64,000 nucleotides of DNA, taken from the NCBI RefSeq assembly GCF_000003815.2, contig NC_049992.1:8182920-8246919 (forward strand), given 5' to 3'. The translations under genes were made by a program, and so were the position numbers. This stretch comes from Branchiostoma floridae (lineage: Eukaryota > Chordata > Leptocardii > Amphioxiformes > Branchiostomatidae). The notes under the pieces were generated by a model, which was given only the letters and a program-made list of their open reading frames with translations, was not told the origin of the DNA and did no database searches. Below are positions 22,566 to 36,164 of this stretch, in pieces. Every line of letters starts with the position of its first letter. Positions within the stretch are counted from its first letter, which is position 1.

Positions 22566-25500
22566 GACACCTCTCTTGCCTGCTGTGTGATTCGCTGCGT
22601 GCGAGTGTACTTATATTACACCCCCTCCCCTCGCAATAGGTAGTGAAGTCTTAGGTCCCGTAGTCGGTAAGGTCCTTAGGGGGAAGCCACGGCTGTACCA
22701 GAAACTACTGGGTCAGTTTATAGGAAATACAAGGAGGCAGTCCTTGTACAAAGTGAAGATTATATTGGCCTGGAATGTTGAGCAATGGATTTGACAATAT
22801 TTTGATATACATGTATCTGCCTGTTTATACATAGTCCATAAGGTGACCACTTTTATAGCATCGGTGTTCTACCATATCTACTGGTCTGTCAGTTACTAGT
22901 TCCAAAGACTGAATATTATGTTACACTTTACATTGACTTGATGTGCAGTTTGCCGCTGCCTAATGCTATATTGCAGCTGTGAGTTGGATGACCTTGAATT
23001 TGTTGCATTTGATGGTAAGAGCTAATGCAATGCAGTATCTCGCGTGGCTGCAGTAGTTTCTGGAACAGCCGGGGGGCGCCCGTAGTGGTTTGGCAGGCCA
23101 GCCAGAAATCATGCCGTCTTCTCTCTTCTTGTGTTGTACTTAGTGGTGGTGGGGCGAATGCATGAGCTTTCTTTTGGGGGAAAAGTGGTGCAAGCAAGTT
23201 TGGGTTGTGACACTCGGATGATGACCAAAATTGAAAGTTGGCTGGCTTTGCAAATATCTGTCATTTAAAGCAGCCAGGGAAAGAACAAAAAGTTATGTTT
23301 GTAGAATTTGTAAATCAACTGAGTTTCACACCTACTAGAAAAAGCTACCAGAATTGTAGAGGTACTTCGAAAGGTGGGTTGTTTTGGGTGGTTGGTTACC
23401 AAAACATATTTTTGCTCTGGAAATTCCCACTCCAGCCTAGAAGCACATAGCTCTTGCTCTCCCCACTACGTGTATATGTTGATGTTACATTGTATTTTGT
23501 GTTCACTAGCACCTTCTGACTCATGCCCTGCACCCAGACATACAATGTATGGTACCAAAAAGCATGTATCTCAAGCTCTCCAGTCTTTATACATCCTCAG
23601 CTGCTCTTCTGTAAAGAAGTAAGACCCAGGGTTACTTGATCATGGAAAGCACATGATTTTTGTCAGGAATATCTTTTTTTACTGATATGGAACACAGAGG
23701 AGAATTTGAAAGTGACTTCCTTGCTCTGCCCTCTGTCACATTGCTAAGATCAGGTAGCAGATGTTTACGCACTGAAATTCTCACTTTTGAACACGTGTTG
23801 ACAAATGGAAACATAGCAGTGATTCAACTGATCACCTTTTCTGGTACTTTACTTCTTTGTCCATTGCTACTCTAACAGTGGCTTAGTGCACCAGATTGGT
23901 ACTGGAGCACTGGTTATCTAGAGTGGTAAAGGTTAAGAGCCCTGTGAGCCTGGGTCTTGCTTCTAGAGGGCAGTAAACCTGTACAGTTTGTAGCCACAGT
24001 CTCATGCCTGCTGTAGAAAGCTGTTGTGCGATCATGCACCTGGAAGAGACACCTGCGATTGTAAGGAAAAATCAGTATGGTCTTTTTAAAATTGGAAGAG
24101 ACAAAACATCTTTACCAACGAAATGTAAAATATTGAAGACAAAAACAGTACAAATTCGATTGATGCCATTCACAGTGCACCTGAAGTAAATGGGTGTAAA
24201 GTTTGTTTTTTACAGTTTGAAATCCTGAAAATGTTGGATCTTACAAGATCAAGAAGAAAAGCCATACTGGTACCCTTAAGTCACAGGTAATTTCTCTTAC
24301 CAATTCACAACCTGTTACCATGGATACCGTGATGTCGTTACTTGTGTTCCAAAGAGCTGTAAATCCTGCTAGCGTCCAACGCGGGGTGGCCCTGATCATG
24401 TTGCCATGACTACCAGCCCTAAACGAGCCTCCCAGGAAGCAAGAAACCGTCAACCGGGAGACCTACATTTTATTTTGATGTTCGGAGTGCAGCTTTTTCA
24501 ACATGTTGCTTTGCTATTTCTACATTTGAATGGGGCTTTTTCAACTGATAAAACTGCTTTTTTTTATTGCTATTTTAGCATAAAGTGGAGGATTTCCACC
24601 TATACTGTTGAAGTATTGAAGGAAAAGAGAAAAGTGACTGAATCAAGNNNNNNNNNNNNNNNNNNNNNNNNNNNNNNNNNNNNNNNNNNNNNNNNNNNNN
24701 NNNNNNNNNNNNNNNNNNNNNNNNNNNNNNNNNNNNNNNNNNNNNNNCAAGGTTTTACTCTGAGGTTGGGTGGGATGGTTTTGGACATTCCAATTGTAGA
24801 CCTAGAGGGTGAAAGTAGAATAGGACCAACCCCGCTAGTAGTTTTGGTGAAAGGAAGGAATGTAGGGCTACTGCATCTGGGTAGCCTGTAGTGTAGAACG
24901 ATTGCGTCGACAATGGTGAACAAGAATTGCGTCAAGTCGACAATTAATGGTTCTTAGTGAGCGCGTCATTCGTAGTTGTAGCATATAGGAAGCAGCTAAG
25001 TTGACTGGCTGCCTTATTTTTCCAAAGCAATTGTCGAGCCAAAGGATGTAAATTTGTGTGCAAGAAGACGAAAAGTATATTTTGAAGAAAGTTGAATTTT
25101 GAACGGTCTGAAAGACGTGTTTTTTGTGTTCCTTGAGAAAAGGAGTTGATGCATTTTAATGATATATATAGGAAATGTGTCGCCGATTCAGCAGTAGCAG
25201 AGCTGATGAGAGAAGACTTTTGATTGCATGTCAGTTGAAGAAGCTCCATAGAAACCATGATTTCTGTTTATGCCATGTTTTTGCCAAAAAGCAGTTGGCC
25301 AGTTTTGAGATGGTTTTACTTGTTGCCATTCTGCCAAGGGTTGTTGACGTGCCAACATATTAATTTTTATGTTATGTCAGCAGAGCCAAGATCTTCGTTA
25401 AGGCAGCTTGTTTTTTATCACTTTTTACTTCGCAATTCATTGCAGATGGCAGCTTACGAGAAGGGGGAGGGGGCAGGCAGGTGCTAATTGCAGGGGGTTA

Positions 25501-26198
25501 ATGCGTGTTCTGAGGGGGGAACATGGTTATCCTCTGTGAGGAGACTGTAGTGCTTTTGTATCGGGACGGGTGCAGTACAGATGGGCGAGATTGCAATGTG
25601 ATGGGGCGACTTTGAGGCGGTAGTCATGGCAACGATGATGTGGGCAGACGGGACAATTACCTGAGTTGTACTGATGGTTCTTATTGTAGTAAGAAGATGT
25701 TGTGATTTTGAGAAGAACAATTGTTTTCCAATGGACGATGTCTATTTTTTTTATTTCATGATGGCTGGTACAGGTACAAGCAGCAGTTGTCAGTGTATCA
25801 TTTGACAACTCGTGTACATGGTACATTACTTTATACCATCTCATTGTCTCACACATAAGTCAGGTGTGTACAACTACATGAAAGCAGTTGTAAATGTCAA
25901 TGTGCTGTGCTAAACCTGTGTTATGGAAAGAGATGGACCGAACCATTCAGAACAATTTGTGATTGGATAGGAGCAGTTGCAGATGGAGTTTGCAGGTGAC
26001 AGAACCATACAGTACGACCCAGCATTGCTAAGGGTGTAGTTGGAAGTGATTCTAGTGTCTGGGAGAACCCAGTGTCTCCAGCTTATACCATTGAACATTC
26101 CAGGTTCCAAGTGGACGATTTATTCCTTTACTGTATTAAAGCAGATTTTAGTTGTTCTTGTACCTTTATCTTCATTAAAAACCCTTTTACAAAATAAA
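22566..26198 (+). other. Probable long 3' UTR of the module gene, with candidate poly(A) signal and a gap
   Basis: No AATAAA is seen soon after the stop at 22565. The first convincing cluster is ATTAAA near 26175 and AATAAA at 26193-26198, followed by a T-rich stretch. The region has no supported ORF. A 100-N gap lies at 24648-24747. If correct, the 3' UTR is about 3.6 kb. Alternatively the real end is nearer and uses a variant signal. Confidence 0.35.
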
Positions 26199-26631
26199 AC
26201 TTGCACTGGTTCTTTCTTGTATACTGTTCTTACTCGTCTATATAGGAACTACAAACCGGTTTAATGTAGAGCTCTCAGAACAGCTCGTTGCTTGTAACAC
26301 AATCTAAAAAGTGACATTACATATAACGTGATAAACTTAGATTTAATGCTCATAATTAAAAATAATAAAGACAGTTTCAGATGACACGCCAAATAGCAAT
26401 TACGTGCAACTGGATATGATTTCAAATCCTTTTGCTTGAGTAACTGCTATTTGGTGTATCTTTATTAACCTATATTGACAGATACAGAAGATGATATACA
26501 AAGAAAAGGGAAATGTTAACTAGAACCAAAGCGAGTTGAAAAGAAGATATCATAAAGGGCTAGTGTATTTGGCCTGTCACAACTTGAATTGGTATCCTAC
26601 ACAAAAAGCTTACAGGCAACCATAAACAAGA

Positions 26632-26835
26632 GTACCGCATTTAAGTTTGCGGGGATTTAATTTCGCGATCACAGGAGAAAAAGTTTCCGCAGTGGTTTTA
26701 AGTTCACTGTTGCATGCACCATGCTCTGTAGTCTCTTAATGCCATGGAAAAATGTTCGCAGTGGTTTTAAATTCGCTATGAAGTGGCCAATACGAAAACT
26801 GCAAACATAAAACCACCGCGAATCCAGATATAAAA
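26632..26835 (-). mobile_element. MITE of the TACTGTAAATGCA family, diverged copy
   Basis: It contains GCATTTAAGTTTGCGGGGAT, TTTAATTTCGCG, two GCAGTGGTTTTAA blocks and ACCACCGCGAA. These match, inverted, the element at 40587-40799 (CCCCGCGAACTTAAATGCAT; TAAGAGACTACAG shared as CTGTAGTCTCTTA). No ORF. Confidence 0.65.
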
Positions 26836-27253
26836 GTCCTTTGTAACGTTATATTGAATCTCAGCTCTAATGTAGTAATTCATCATTTTTTCATCAACTT
26901 TGATTGAAAGAAAGTGCCCTAGACTGTGTCACATTGGCAGCGGCGCTGCACTCTAAATTGAGTACCCTTAAACGTTGCTTTACAATGGTAACATCATGTT
27001 AATTGCACAAGTATGACTAAAAAGGCAACAGAACACACAAAGTGCAAAAAGATTACTTTTTTGGTGGATGAAATTCGTCGAGCGCTCTGTCATATCACTC
27101 GGGCGCAACGCCGCCGCCAACGTGCCGCAGTGACGCCGCTAATGTGCAATGTTTCTGTGAGATACCCGAACCTTAAGACCGCATGCAAATGCTGTACCAA
27201 ATGTGTTCATATCGCTCTGCTGCGGTGCCTACCTGCTCACCACCACTGTTTCC

Positions 27254-27267
27254 AACATGGCGGCCAT
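27254..27267 (+). promoter_or_regulatory. YY1-like motif upstream of FBXO9
   Basis: AACATGGCGGCCAT resembles the YY1 core AAGATGGCGGC and lies about 100 bases upstream of the chosen ATG in a CpG-richer stretch (27080-27480). Motif-level evidence only. Confidence 0.3.
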
Positions 27268-27360
27268 CCGCAGACATTATCGCTTCCCAGTCTTGTGTGT
27301 TGTCCGCTTTACCGACCGCGAGCTCACCGACTGAGCCGCCCAAGCCACACCACAGACGAC

Positions 27361-30300
27361 ATGGATGGCGAGGGCAACGCTAACGTGCCGCTAGGCAGCG
27401 ACGAGACCGCAGGAGACGAGGACGACGAGGAGTCTTCTTCCTCCGCACGGGCAGGGGTGGACCTGCAAGCCGAGCTGGACAACTTCCGCGCTCGGTGGAG
27501 AGACGAGCTGACTTCGAGCCCAGGTGAGGCCGATTTATCACTCTAACCGACTGTAAAAACATTTCAGAGACTAACACGTGATAAAGGACAACTTGATCCA
27601 TGTTTCAACGCGTTGTCACTGCCAGATTGCGTAAGCTAAGTTACATGTGTTGTCTTTATTTGCCAGACATGGCTGCACTACAGTATGTGTCCCCCTATAA
27701 CGGTCACATCACACCACACGACGTGTTTTTGTTGTCTTCTCCCCATAACTCCACGATTCTACCTCCAAAAGAAATCTCTAACAGTCCCTGGTCCATAACA
27801 GAACTGTTGACACGTCGATTTTAGCCTTACAAAACTTTCAAGGAGCTCATTTTTAGTTAGGAGTCTGAAATGAAATAACACAAGAAAGGCACAATCTTGT
27901 TGTTGTGAGGCATTAGGGATAGGGGGCGTGTCTTTTTTCCATTTTTAAATGTCAACTCCAAAATCTATGGAATCAAGTCCTCAATATGCAGTCACGTCAC
28001 ATATTATAATGGCAACAACAGTTTGACAAACAAGCCACTACCATATGTAATACACAGAACAATTGATAATTACAACCATGAAAATAGACATGAGACCAAC
28101 TGGTTAATTGCCTGAGGGCACTCAGTGGGGGTTGTTTACAACATGTGGTGTCCTGTAAAGTGGAGATATTCTTTTGTTGAGAATGTTAATAGTTTCTTGA
28201 ATTTTTGTTCTCATATTGTTTATTGTTAGTGTAATTAGTCGGAAAAATGTCATAAATGAATAAATCCAAAAATGAAACCCTGTGTTTTGTGTTTGCAGGT
28301 ATACAGGTTTTGTATGTTACATTGCATTTCTTATGTTATAACGTTTTTAACATAATTCTATAACGTTATATACTATATCTAAGGACATTTTAACCTCCCT
28401 GGGGCATTAAAAACTATTGCCTATGTATTACATCCGTTGCAGATACATGTAAACAATAGAATTATCATGATTCATTTCATACATGCATGATTGTGCTGCA
28501 AGAGAGTAATGAGTCTTTGGGGGTTTGTAGATTCATCCACAACTTTAAATGTATAGCGTGACTTCTTTCAAGTGTACCGGTACTATTAAACATTCAAAAA
28601 CAACTGTGGTTAACCTAGTACATGTACTAGTAGGCCCCACCCTTGTTTTGCAGATTTGCCAGTAAGGCCAGATCACGCAAGCGTCACCTTTCAAAATAAA
28701 CATACCGAGGGTCAAATTGACACTGAACTTTCTAAATGTAGTCTCATGAGACAATCCAGAGTGGGATGCTATTTAACCACTGTGTCTTTGGATAATTTCA
28801 AAATGTCTTGTTTAGTTTAGTTTAGTTTAGTTTGTAACATTATGACTGACTACAATGATAAACATGTATGGCAAGGGACTACATAATTTCGATGTTTAAA
28901 AGGGCAATCAATATCAACCTCTCACATACATTTATATCTGCCATAACATTGCAGGCTTTGAACATTTCACAAACCTTTATGCAATACCTAGGGAGTAGGG
29001 ACATACAGTGCACGTTAGATGTAGGTAGGACACCAGAAATACCTGCACAGCTGCAAGTTTACCTGCACTAACCTGCATATGAATGAATGAATGAATGAAT
29101 GGTTTATTTATTGCACAACGCAACTTCAATAAAAACATTTAGCAGCCACCTAGCTGAATTGCATGTTTTTTTCCATCAGTTTCTTATTAATACACGCAAG
29201 TGTTAAAAACTATTAGATGAGTTCTTCTTAATAAAACTAGGGATCTTTCAAATATTTCAATATATTATGTGGTATTTCAAGCCCTAACTTGTACATGTAT
29301 ATCTCGTACCCCTGCTCTCAGGATTGTCGCACGAACAGCAACAACGCCGTAAACGACAGGACAGCGAGTCTGATGAGGACTTCAGCCAGGACCTGGAGGA
29401 ACGCGCCAAGCGGCTGTTCCTGAAGGGGGTGTCAGCTGAGCAGGATGGAAACCTGTACGATGCTGTGAAGTTCTACAAGTAAGTGCCGGAAATATAACTT
29501 TTAAAACTAGCATATGAATGATACCTTCATGCAAGGAGGTTAAATTTTAACCTCCTTGCTTCATGTGAGTTACATCATTAGTAGCCTCTATCAACGACAT
29601 GGAGTATCTGTGATGTAGGGCCTGGGTACTGGTACCAAGTACCAACTTGTGAAACTGGTATTTCATGCTGGACTGGTCAAAAACTACCGGACCGGAAAAA
29701 ATTCAGTGGATCGGATTTTGGACTGATAAGAAAATGAACAGAATATATTAGCAGGTATGTGTAACATTAGGCTCTAACTAGTCTAAGGGAGGACTGCGAG
29801 AGGACTGCGCGTAGAACTTTCCAGTACTTGGAACCCCGCCTTGCATCACAAAGGACATTAGCTTTTCCTATGGTGTTGTCTGACCATAGGAAACTATGCT
29901 ACTCATGATTTGCATTTGAGTAACTTTGCATATGATCCTAATGAGTTAGTGGTTAAACCAGTTTTTCTAGTTAGCTGTACTTGCATGGAATTGTCCTGCT
30001 AGTTCATTGTAGTGACGCTGAAGAAGAGTGATGGATGTCACTCGAAACTTCCAGAAGTAAAATAATCCATTTTTTTTTATCCAGTTGTAGAGATTGAATT
30101 GTATTTGAATATTGCTTACCTGGATGTCTAACCTTCATAAACGTATCAAGAACTTGCTATGAAAAAGAACTATGGACTTTTGTAAAGCTAGTGAGAACCT
30201 AGACTTTGGGATATATTTCAAGTGCTAGCCTATAGATTTTTCAGTTCATTCAAGGTAAGCTCCTCTTTATGTGTTTCACTGAGAGTTATGCATCCCTTCC

Positions 30301-33300
30301 AGACAAGCCATCCAGCTTGTACCAGACATCGAGTCCCACATCACCGATTACTCCGAACAGAAATCTGACGACGACTCGGATTCCTCGGACGATGAGGACC
30401 TGCTTAGCCCGGAGATCGAGGACGCCGACCTGTTGTCGCAGTTCCATCGCCTGACGGTGTCCGACGGGCGGCTGTGCCAGCCTAATCTCCCACTACGCCA
30501 GACACACATCTCCGCTCTACCCACTGAACTGTTGACCTACATCTGCAGGTACTGTGGATATGTTGCATGTGTTAACAGTCAGATATTGACTGTATCTGTA
30601 TCTTTGTTTTGAGGCACTCTCAAGATCACAGGTTTTCTGCATAAGATATGTGAAACCTAAATGATATTTCGTTTACTGTTTTTCATGTCTCTGTCCTCAT
30701 TGAAGACCAGTTTTCTTTGATAAGTTACTTAGGTACAGGTAGAGGTGTAGACCTATAGGTGTAGACCTGTACCTTAACCTCTGTAACCAATTCCAGTTAT
30801 GTTTATCCCTTGTGTTAACCTGGATGCCAGACTATTTCCAGGGCCTACACTCCTCGGTTCTAGGACCAACATGCCCCCGTTTTAAGGAAATTCTGAAGCA
30901 GGTCCCCCCTGAGATAGACCCTGATAAATATGCTGAGATCAGACCAGGGTCTGGTATCCTGGCTACGCAAAAATATGGTTTACTGCTTGTGCGAAAGAAT
31001 AAAAAATTTTCTTGTGTGTTCCAGATGGGTGGTCAGCAGCGATCTGGACATGCGTTCTCTGGAGCGGCTGGCGCTGGTGTGTCGCGGGTTCTACGTGTGC
31101 GCCCGGGATCCAGAGATCTGGCACCAGGCGTGCCTGCGTGTCTGGGGCATCAACTGTGGAACCCCGTCCCAGTATGGCAGCTGGAGAGACATGTACATCA
31201 ACAGGCCTCACTTCAGGTGAAACATTAAGGCAAACTCTGGAAACATATTACTTAAATGTTTCAGTAAAGTTACAGTTGTATATTGAATCTCAGAGTGGTG
31301 CCTATCTCCATTTCTCTAGCCCTTTGGCCACACATTTGTGCAAGATACAGCAGCAGAGGGCCAGTCTGCTGTTAGTGATTGTGATGGATTCTCTTACTCC
31401 TTTTCATAAATGTTGAGTGCTAAGCAGTGAAAGCGTAGAGTCTTTGGTCATATTGGTGTTATACCAAAAGATTAGAAAGTTTCATTTTATCTATTCCATT
31501 TAGATTTTGTCCACAAAGACTGGAGTAATGATCTGAAGTCAAAAACTTAGGCCACACAATTGTGTAATCACTACAGCTGGGTTCTAGTCCACTGGAAGAC
31601 TGGTGACTGTGTTTGACTAACACTCTCTGCCTTATCTGTATTAGAGTGCTTGCCATGTGATAAGCAGAAAAAGCAGTATGTGATATTTTTACAGTCTTTG
31701 GTACAAACCAGGGAAAAACACAACTGAATATAAAGCAAGCACTCTACCAACATGGTTGTTGCAGCAGTAAGAAAAAGTGTGGCTGGTATGACAGTCTACA
31801 GATCTGACGTCATGTACATCATTAAGACCTCATATGTATAGTCAGGAGAGCAGTATGTGATATTTCTTATTATGAATATTCAATCTTTGGTACAAACCAG
31901 GGACAAAACAATTGAATGTAAAGCTAGCACTTGCGTAGTTATAAAAAGTGGCATTGACATTATACAATTTTTCCACAGATATGACGGCGTGTACATCAGT
32001 AAGACCTCGTATATACGGCCAGGAGAGCGGTATATGACATTTCTAAAATCTGGACAAAACAACTGTCGTGAATATAAAGCTAGCACTTGCGTAGTTGCAG
32101 CAGTTATAAAAAGTGGAATTGACATTACACTATTTTTCCACAGATATGACGACGTGTACGTCAGTAAGGCCTTGTACGTACGGCCAGGAGAGCAGTATAT
32201 GATATTTCTAAAATCTGGACTAGCACTCGCGTAGTTGCAGCAGTTATAACAAGTGGAACTGACATTACACTATATTTCCACAGATACGATGGAGTGTACA
32301 TCAGTAAGACCTCGTACGTCCGGCCAGGAGAGCAGAGCCTGGACACCTTCTACCGGCCCTTCCACATGGTGGAGTATTACCGCTACATGCGCTTCTTCCC
32401 GGACGGGACCATGCTCCTCCTGACGTCCGCCGACGAACCGCACGGGATCGTTCACAAGCTGCGCGGGAAGGGGGGCAGCATGATGGGCATGTACACAGGA
32501 CACTACCGACTACAAGGTAAGTGGCTCCTCTACACTCTGTACAGGGGGCTACTTTACAACCATGAGGAATCATGAAGAAATATGATCTTTAAAACCATGA
32601 GGAATCATGAAGAAAGTATGATCTTTAAAACCATGAGGAATCAAGAAGAAAGTATGATCATGTTTCCTCAGGTTTTTGAAAAATGCTTTACATCCATTCT
32701 GACCACACAAAAAAAAAATTGGAAATTAAGTTTTAAAAACTCCTCAGTCAGTCAGTTGAGAACATCATCAGATACCAACTCCAGAAGTCAATATGGCCAC
32801 TGGCCACCAAAATTTGGCGTTGGTCAACTCAATGTGTGCTTTGGGACTATTGTGGGACATTTAAAAAAATCCCATGTCCCAGGCACACAGGGCCAATGCA
32901 AGCTCAAATGCGAAGCTTAACAGAAGCCTGCTGGATTCTCCTATACCAATCCTGTCAGTCCTCCGCCAGTGGTCTTAGTTCTGCAGTGCTGCTAAGTCTG
33001 CTGATCTCAGCGTCTCTCTTGAGAGCACCTATTGGGGTCATACATTGCTGCCTGGGTTGCGTTTGCCCTGGACTGGTCAAAAACTCCTTCACCTTTCCAA
33101 AGTGGTTTCTAGTGTGGCTTTAATGCTCAATTAAAGTTTTGATGCTGCTGTAGTATAGCATTGGTGCCGACTGCCATGGTAGTTTCACAGTTATTTCAAC
33201 TGTCCAAGATGCCACTCCCTAAACTGTCATCCCATTAGGTGACAAGATGGCAGCTTACGTGAAGAAACGCAACCCCTACGAGCAGAACCAGTATTACCGG

Positions 33301-34171
33301 TACACCAGGGGTTATCGGAGGTCACAGGAGGCAGTGCCACAGACGGAGCAGAGCTTTCATGTGGAGATGAGATTGGCAGATGTAGGTAAGTACATGTGTT
33401 CATACTGCGCCTGCAACACACAGGTGAGTTGTAGATGAGCACAGGTGTACACATAACACCTGGAACAGACTGGTGAGTTGTGAGCACGGGTGTCTATACT
33501 ACACCTGGAACACACTGGTGACTTGTAGGTGAATACAGGTGTCTATATTACACCTAGAACACACTCTTGACTTGTGTGTAATATGATGCTGTCAACCAAT
33601 TCTCTTCCCCTCTGACCATGTCTGGTACTTATTATCTTTTGCCAACAAGAACAGGCCCAGGACCCTGTCATCACTTTAAGATTTAGAAGAACACATATCC
33701 AGGTTAGATAATGATGATTTGGATCTTTGGTTCATTGGTTGCTTTGTTATATATTTGGTGTCATCTTTTCATGGTGAGGTTTGGTTTGGTTTGGTTTTAA
33801 TCAGGATCTCCATTAGTGACTTATACGTCAGCATTCTTCATGGAGTCCAGGTGAATGGTACTCATTTTCACTTGACTGATGTGAGGAAAGTCGTATAAAG
33901 TGCCTTTCCCAAGGAAGATAAGACTACCACTAAGATTTCAAGAAGTTGAAATCTTTGATTGTCATCTTGTCCTTTATGCAAATCATCCCTTTCTGGTATT
34001 CCAGGTCAGCGTAAGAACGCCAAGCTGGTCTGGCTCCGTTACTCGTGCCAGATCCTGAACAAGCGCACACGGACCACCTCCGTCACGGACTTCGACATCG
34101 ATAAGAAATACCCGCCATTGGTGTTCTCCCGCGTGAAGAGCTACACGGCGGCCGCTGAGAGCCCGCTGTAG
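27361..34171 (+). CDS. FBXO9: FBXO9, F-box only protein 9 (complete, seven coding exons)
   Basis: Exons: 27361-27523, 29322-29478, 30303-30548, 31025-31216, 32284-32516, 33239-33385 and 34005-34171 (TAG); frame holds at every junction, giving 434 residues (human FBXO9 is about 447). FBXO9 is the substrate-recognition subunit of an SCF (SKP1-CUL1) ubiquitin ligase; vertebrate FBXO9 acts on TEL2/TTI1 in mTOR control. Domains: acidic N-terminus (1-50); MIT/TPR-like helices about 70-115 ([33 protein letters not shown]); acidic Ser/Asp patch about 125-145; F-box about 175-221 ([35 protein letters not shown]); C-terminal domain starting [18 protein letters not shown], ending [11 protein letters not shown]. 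The ATG at 27361 was chosen because the acidic start fits the family and residues upstream in the same frame do not. The acceptor of exon 5 is preceded by three decayed copies of itself. Confidence 0.95.
27524..30302 (+). other. FBXO9 introns 1 and 2, microsatellites only
   Basis: Apart from the exon at 29322-29478, this stretch holds a (TTTAG)n run at about 28809-28833 and a (GAAT)n run at about 29079-29100. No other gene or RNA is supported. Confidence 0.55.
31665..32283 (+). repeat. Tandem array of intron end plus exon start before FBXO9 exon 5
   Basis: Copies of the acceptor and start of exon 5 begin at 31801, 31979 and 32144, with the true exon at 32284 (spacings 178, 165, 140). Each has a CAG acceptor and an exon-like start (GTGTACATCAGTAAGACCTC or near). 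Intron parts repeat GCTAGCACTTGCGTAGTT and AGTGGAATTGACATTACACT. A still older partial unit starts near 31665 (AGCAGTATGTGATATTT). The 31801 copy has an in-frame stop. The frame from 31979 runs through the 32144 copy, then stops at 32234. Confidence 0.9.
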
Positions 34172-36164
34172 AGATGGTGATCTAACTGCTGCAATGAGCT
34201 TTCTCACTGTCAGAAACTTCATGCTATATCTGATAGATAAAGGTAATATTACGATGCAGTGGTGAATTTTTTTCTGCTGCTTATTTTATTTTTTTTTTTA
34301 ATTTTAGAATGATCCTACATTTTTGTTCTTCTGAATCTGTTTTTCCTAGAAATTTCAAGCAACTCACCTGGATAGAGTAAGGAATCCTTTGGTCATAGTT
34401 TAAAACCCATGCATGCATGCAACCAAAGTACATGCATTTCTGTTAAGATGAGATATAAGTATACTAGGTCAAGGTTACATATCAAGTTGAAGTATGAAAT
34501 TGTTTTTGAAGCTTTTCAACAACTTGACATACAGTGTAATGCATATGATAAGACTTTGGACAAAATGTCATACATTTTAAAGCGTGGGGTAGAGTGTGTG
34601 ACATGTATACATGAAAGAAAAAAATATGAAAACATTAAGATCAAAAGCAGGTTTAATGTGCAAGGGGACCCAAAAGGTTTAATTCTTGCCTGTCCTTCAA
34701 AATTGTGTACTCCATGCAAATCATGACTCCACACTTGGACCTTCAATTTCAAAATCTTTTTTTTTTTAAATAAACAGTTGAAAAGATTATGACATAGATC
34801 ATTTGGTTGGGGTAGATTTAAATTCTGTGACATGACAACTTTAAGCAGTTGTTATGATGGTCTGTCAAACAGTTCTTTGAGATCAGTTGTTTTTTTTTAG
34901 TAAAATTTCTTCCACCTAGAAGCAGCTACATTGCACTTATAGAACATCTTCTGCCAATCTGACTACAGTAGTTTGCTAGAAGACTTTAAAATTTACTTTC
35001 TAGGAATCAGGGCATGTACAGCTTTAGTTTGTATTACACAAACTAGCTAAATGTATGGCTCTTTTCGGCTCTTGTGGTTAGTTTGTGAATGTATGGGCAG
35101 TTGATATGAGGGTGGCAATAGTTTTGTTTGTTGCCATGTGTATTTTTGGTTTTCAGTAATATCAACTGGTACCGAAAGTTGTTGTTTTTTGCACCTCTCT
35201 GTTTGGTTCAAATCCCTGTGCTTGTAATAATGTCTTCTTGTCTGTTCAAGTACAGGTTGGGAGTGTTATATTATGAGGTGTATTAATTGTCTGTTCTAAA
35301 ACAGGTCTATAAATGTATGACTTAAGACATCTTTAACTATATTAGATTATACATGTACTTGCAAAGAAACAGAACATGTATTGTGTATTTTGGCCTTTTT
35401 AGGAATTTGAAATGAAGTATTATAACCGAGTGTTGTAGTCTTGTGTTCTGCATATGTGTCCTGTTGTGGGATGTTTAACACTTATGTCTGTCTTGTGTTG
35501 ACCAAAGGAGAGTTTCTCCTTAGAGGCAGCTCAGTTCCATACATATCTTCACAGGGTTTGGCGCAGAAAGGCTATAGCAGAAAAGAAGCATGTTGTAGAT
35601 AGCTGAAACTTTGTTCCAACATAAATGATATAGTATTAGGCTAACAGACAGAGGCATTGCCAAAAAAAGGGAAAGGAAAGTGATCTCAATCCAGTTTTAG
35701 CTCACTGAGAGAAGAGCTAGTCTTCCTCTGGACAGAGAAGACAGATGCTATGTACAGTATTTTTAGGTTCATTGTACCGGGAGAATTCCCCTAGCCCTAG
35801 CTTCTGACAAGCACGATGAACAGTGGACCACAGCTTAACATCCTGTCCTAAGGACTGCAACCCTTTGCGGTAGCATGCATGTCGGGTGAGCGACACAGCC
35901 CAAAATACACCAAATGTGTGACTGACGTTCTGTAACCTATAGAAGACTTACTTAGTCATTTACACAGGAAAGAAACCATTGAATGGTTTAACTGGTCACA
36001 GAGATGTCAATGGAACACCTTGGAGATCATTGAAAGTTTAAAGGAAGATGTTAAAGATGATCATCAAAATATTTTGAGGTCATTGGTAGACATTGAAAGG
36101 CCATATATATAGACATCTATCGTCTCTTGACAGTCTCGTGTCTAATATATTCCCACTTAAGGGG
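34172..36164 (+). other. FBXO9 3' UTR and intergenic DNA
   Basis: AATAAA at 34769-34774 is the nearest poly(A) signal to the stop. Another at 38861-38866 is followed by a GT-rich stretch and could end a longer transcript. A dispersed repeat inverted relative to 472-535 lies at 35826-35900. No other gene is supported. Confidence 0.45.

Noticed and set aside
27013..27360. In-frame upstream extension of FBXO9 by 116 codons
   Set aside because: The residues do not resemble FBXO9, while the acidic start at 27361 fits the family length and composition.
31857..32234. 125-codon ORF reading through the FBXO9 repeat array
   Set aside because: Explained by tandem copies of the exon 5 start with a period divisible by three; not an independent gene.
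31839..32300. CRISPR-like regular repeat array
   Set aside because: Eukaryotic context, diverging units of 140-178 bases containing splice acceptors and exon sequence; an exon-edge tandem duplication explains it.
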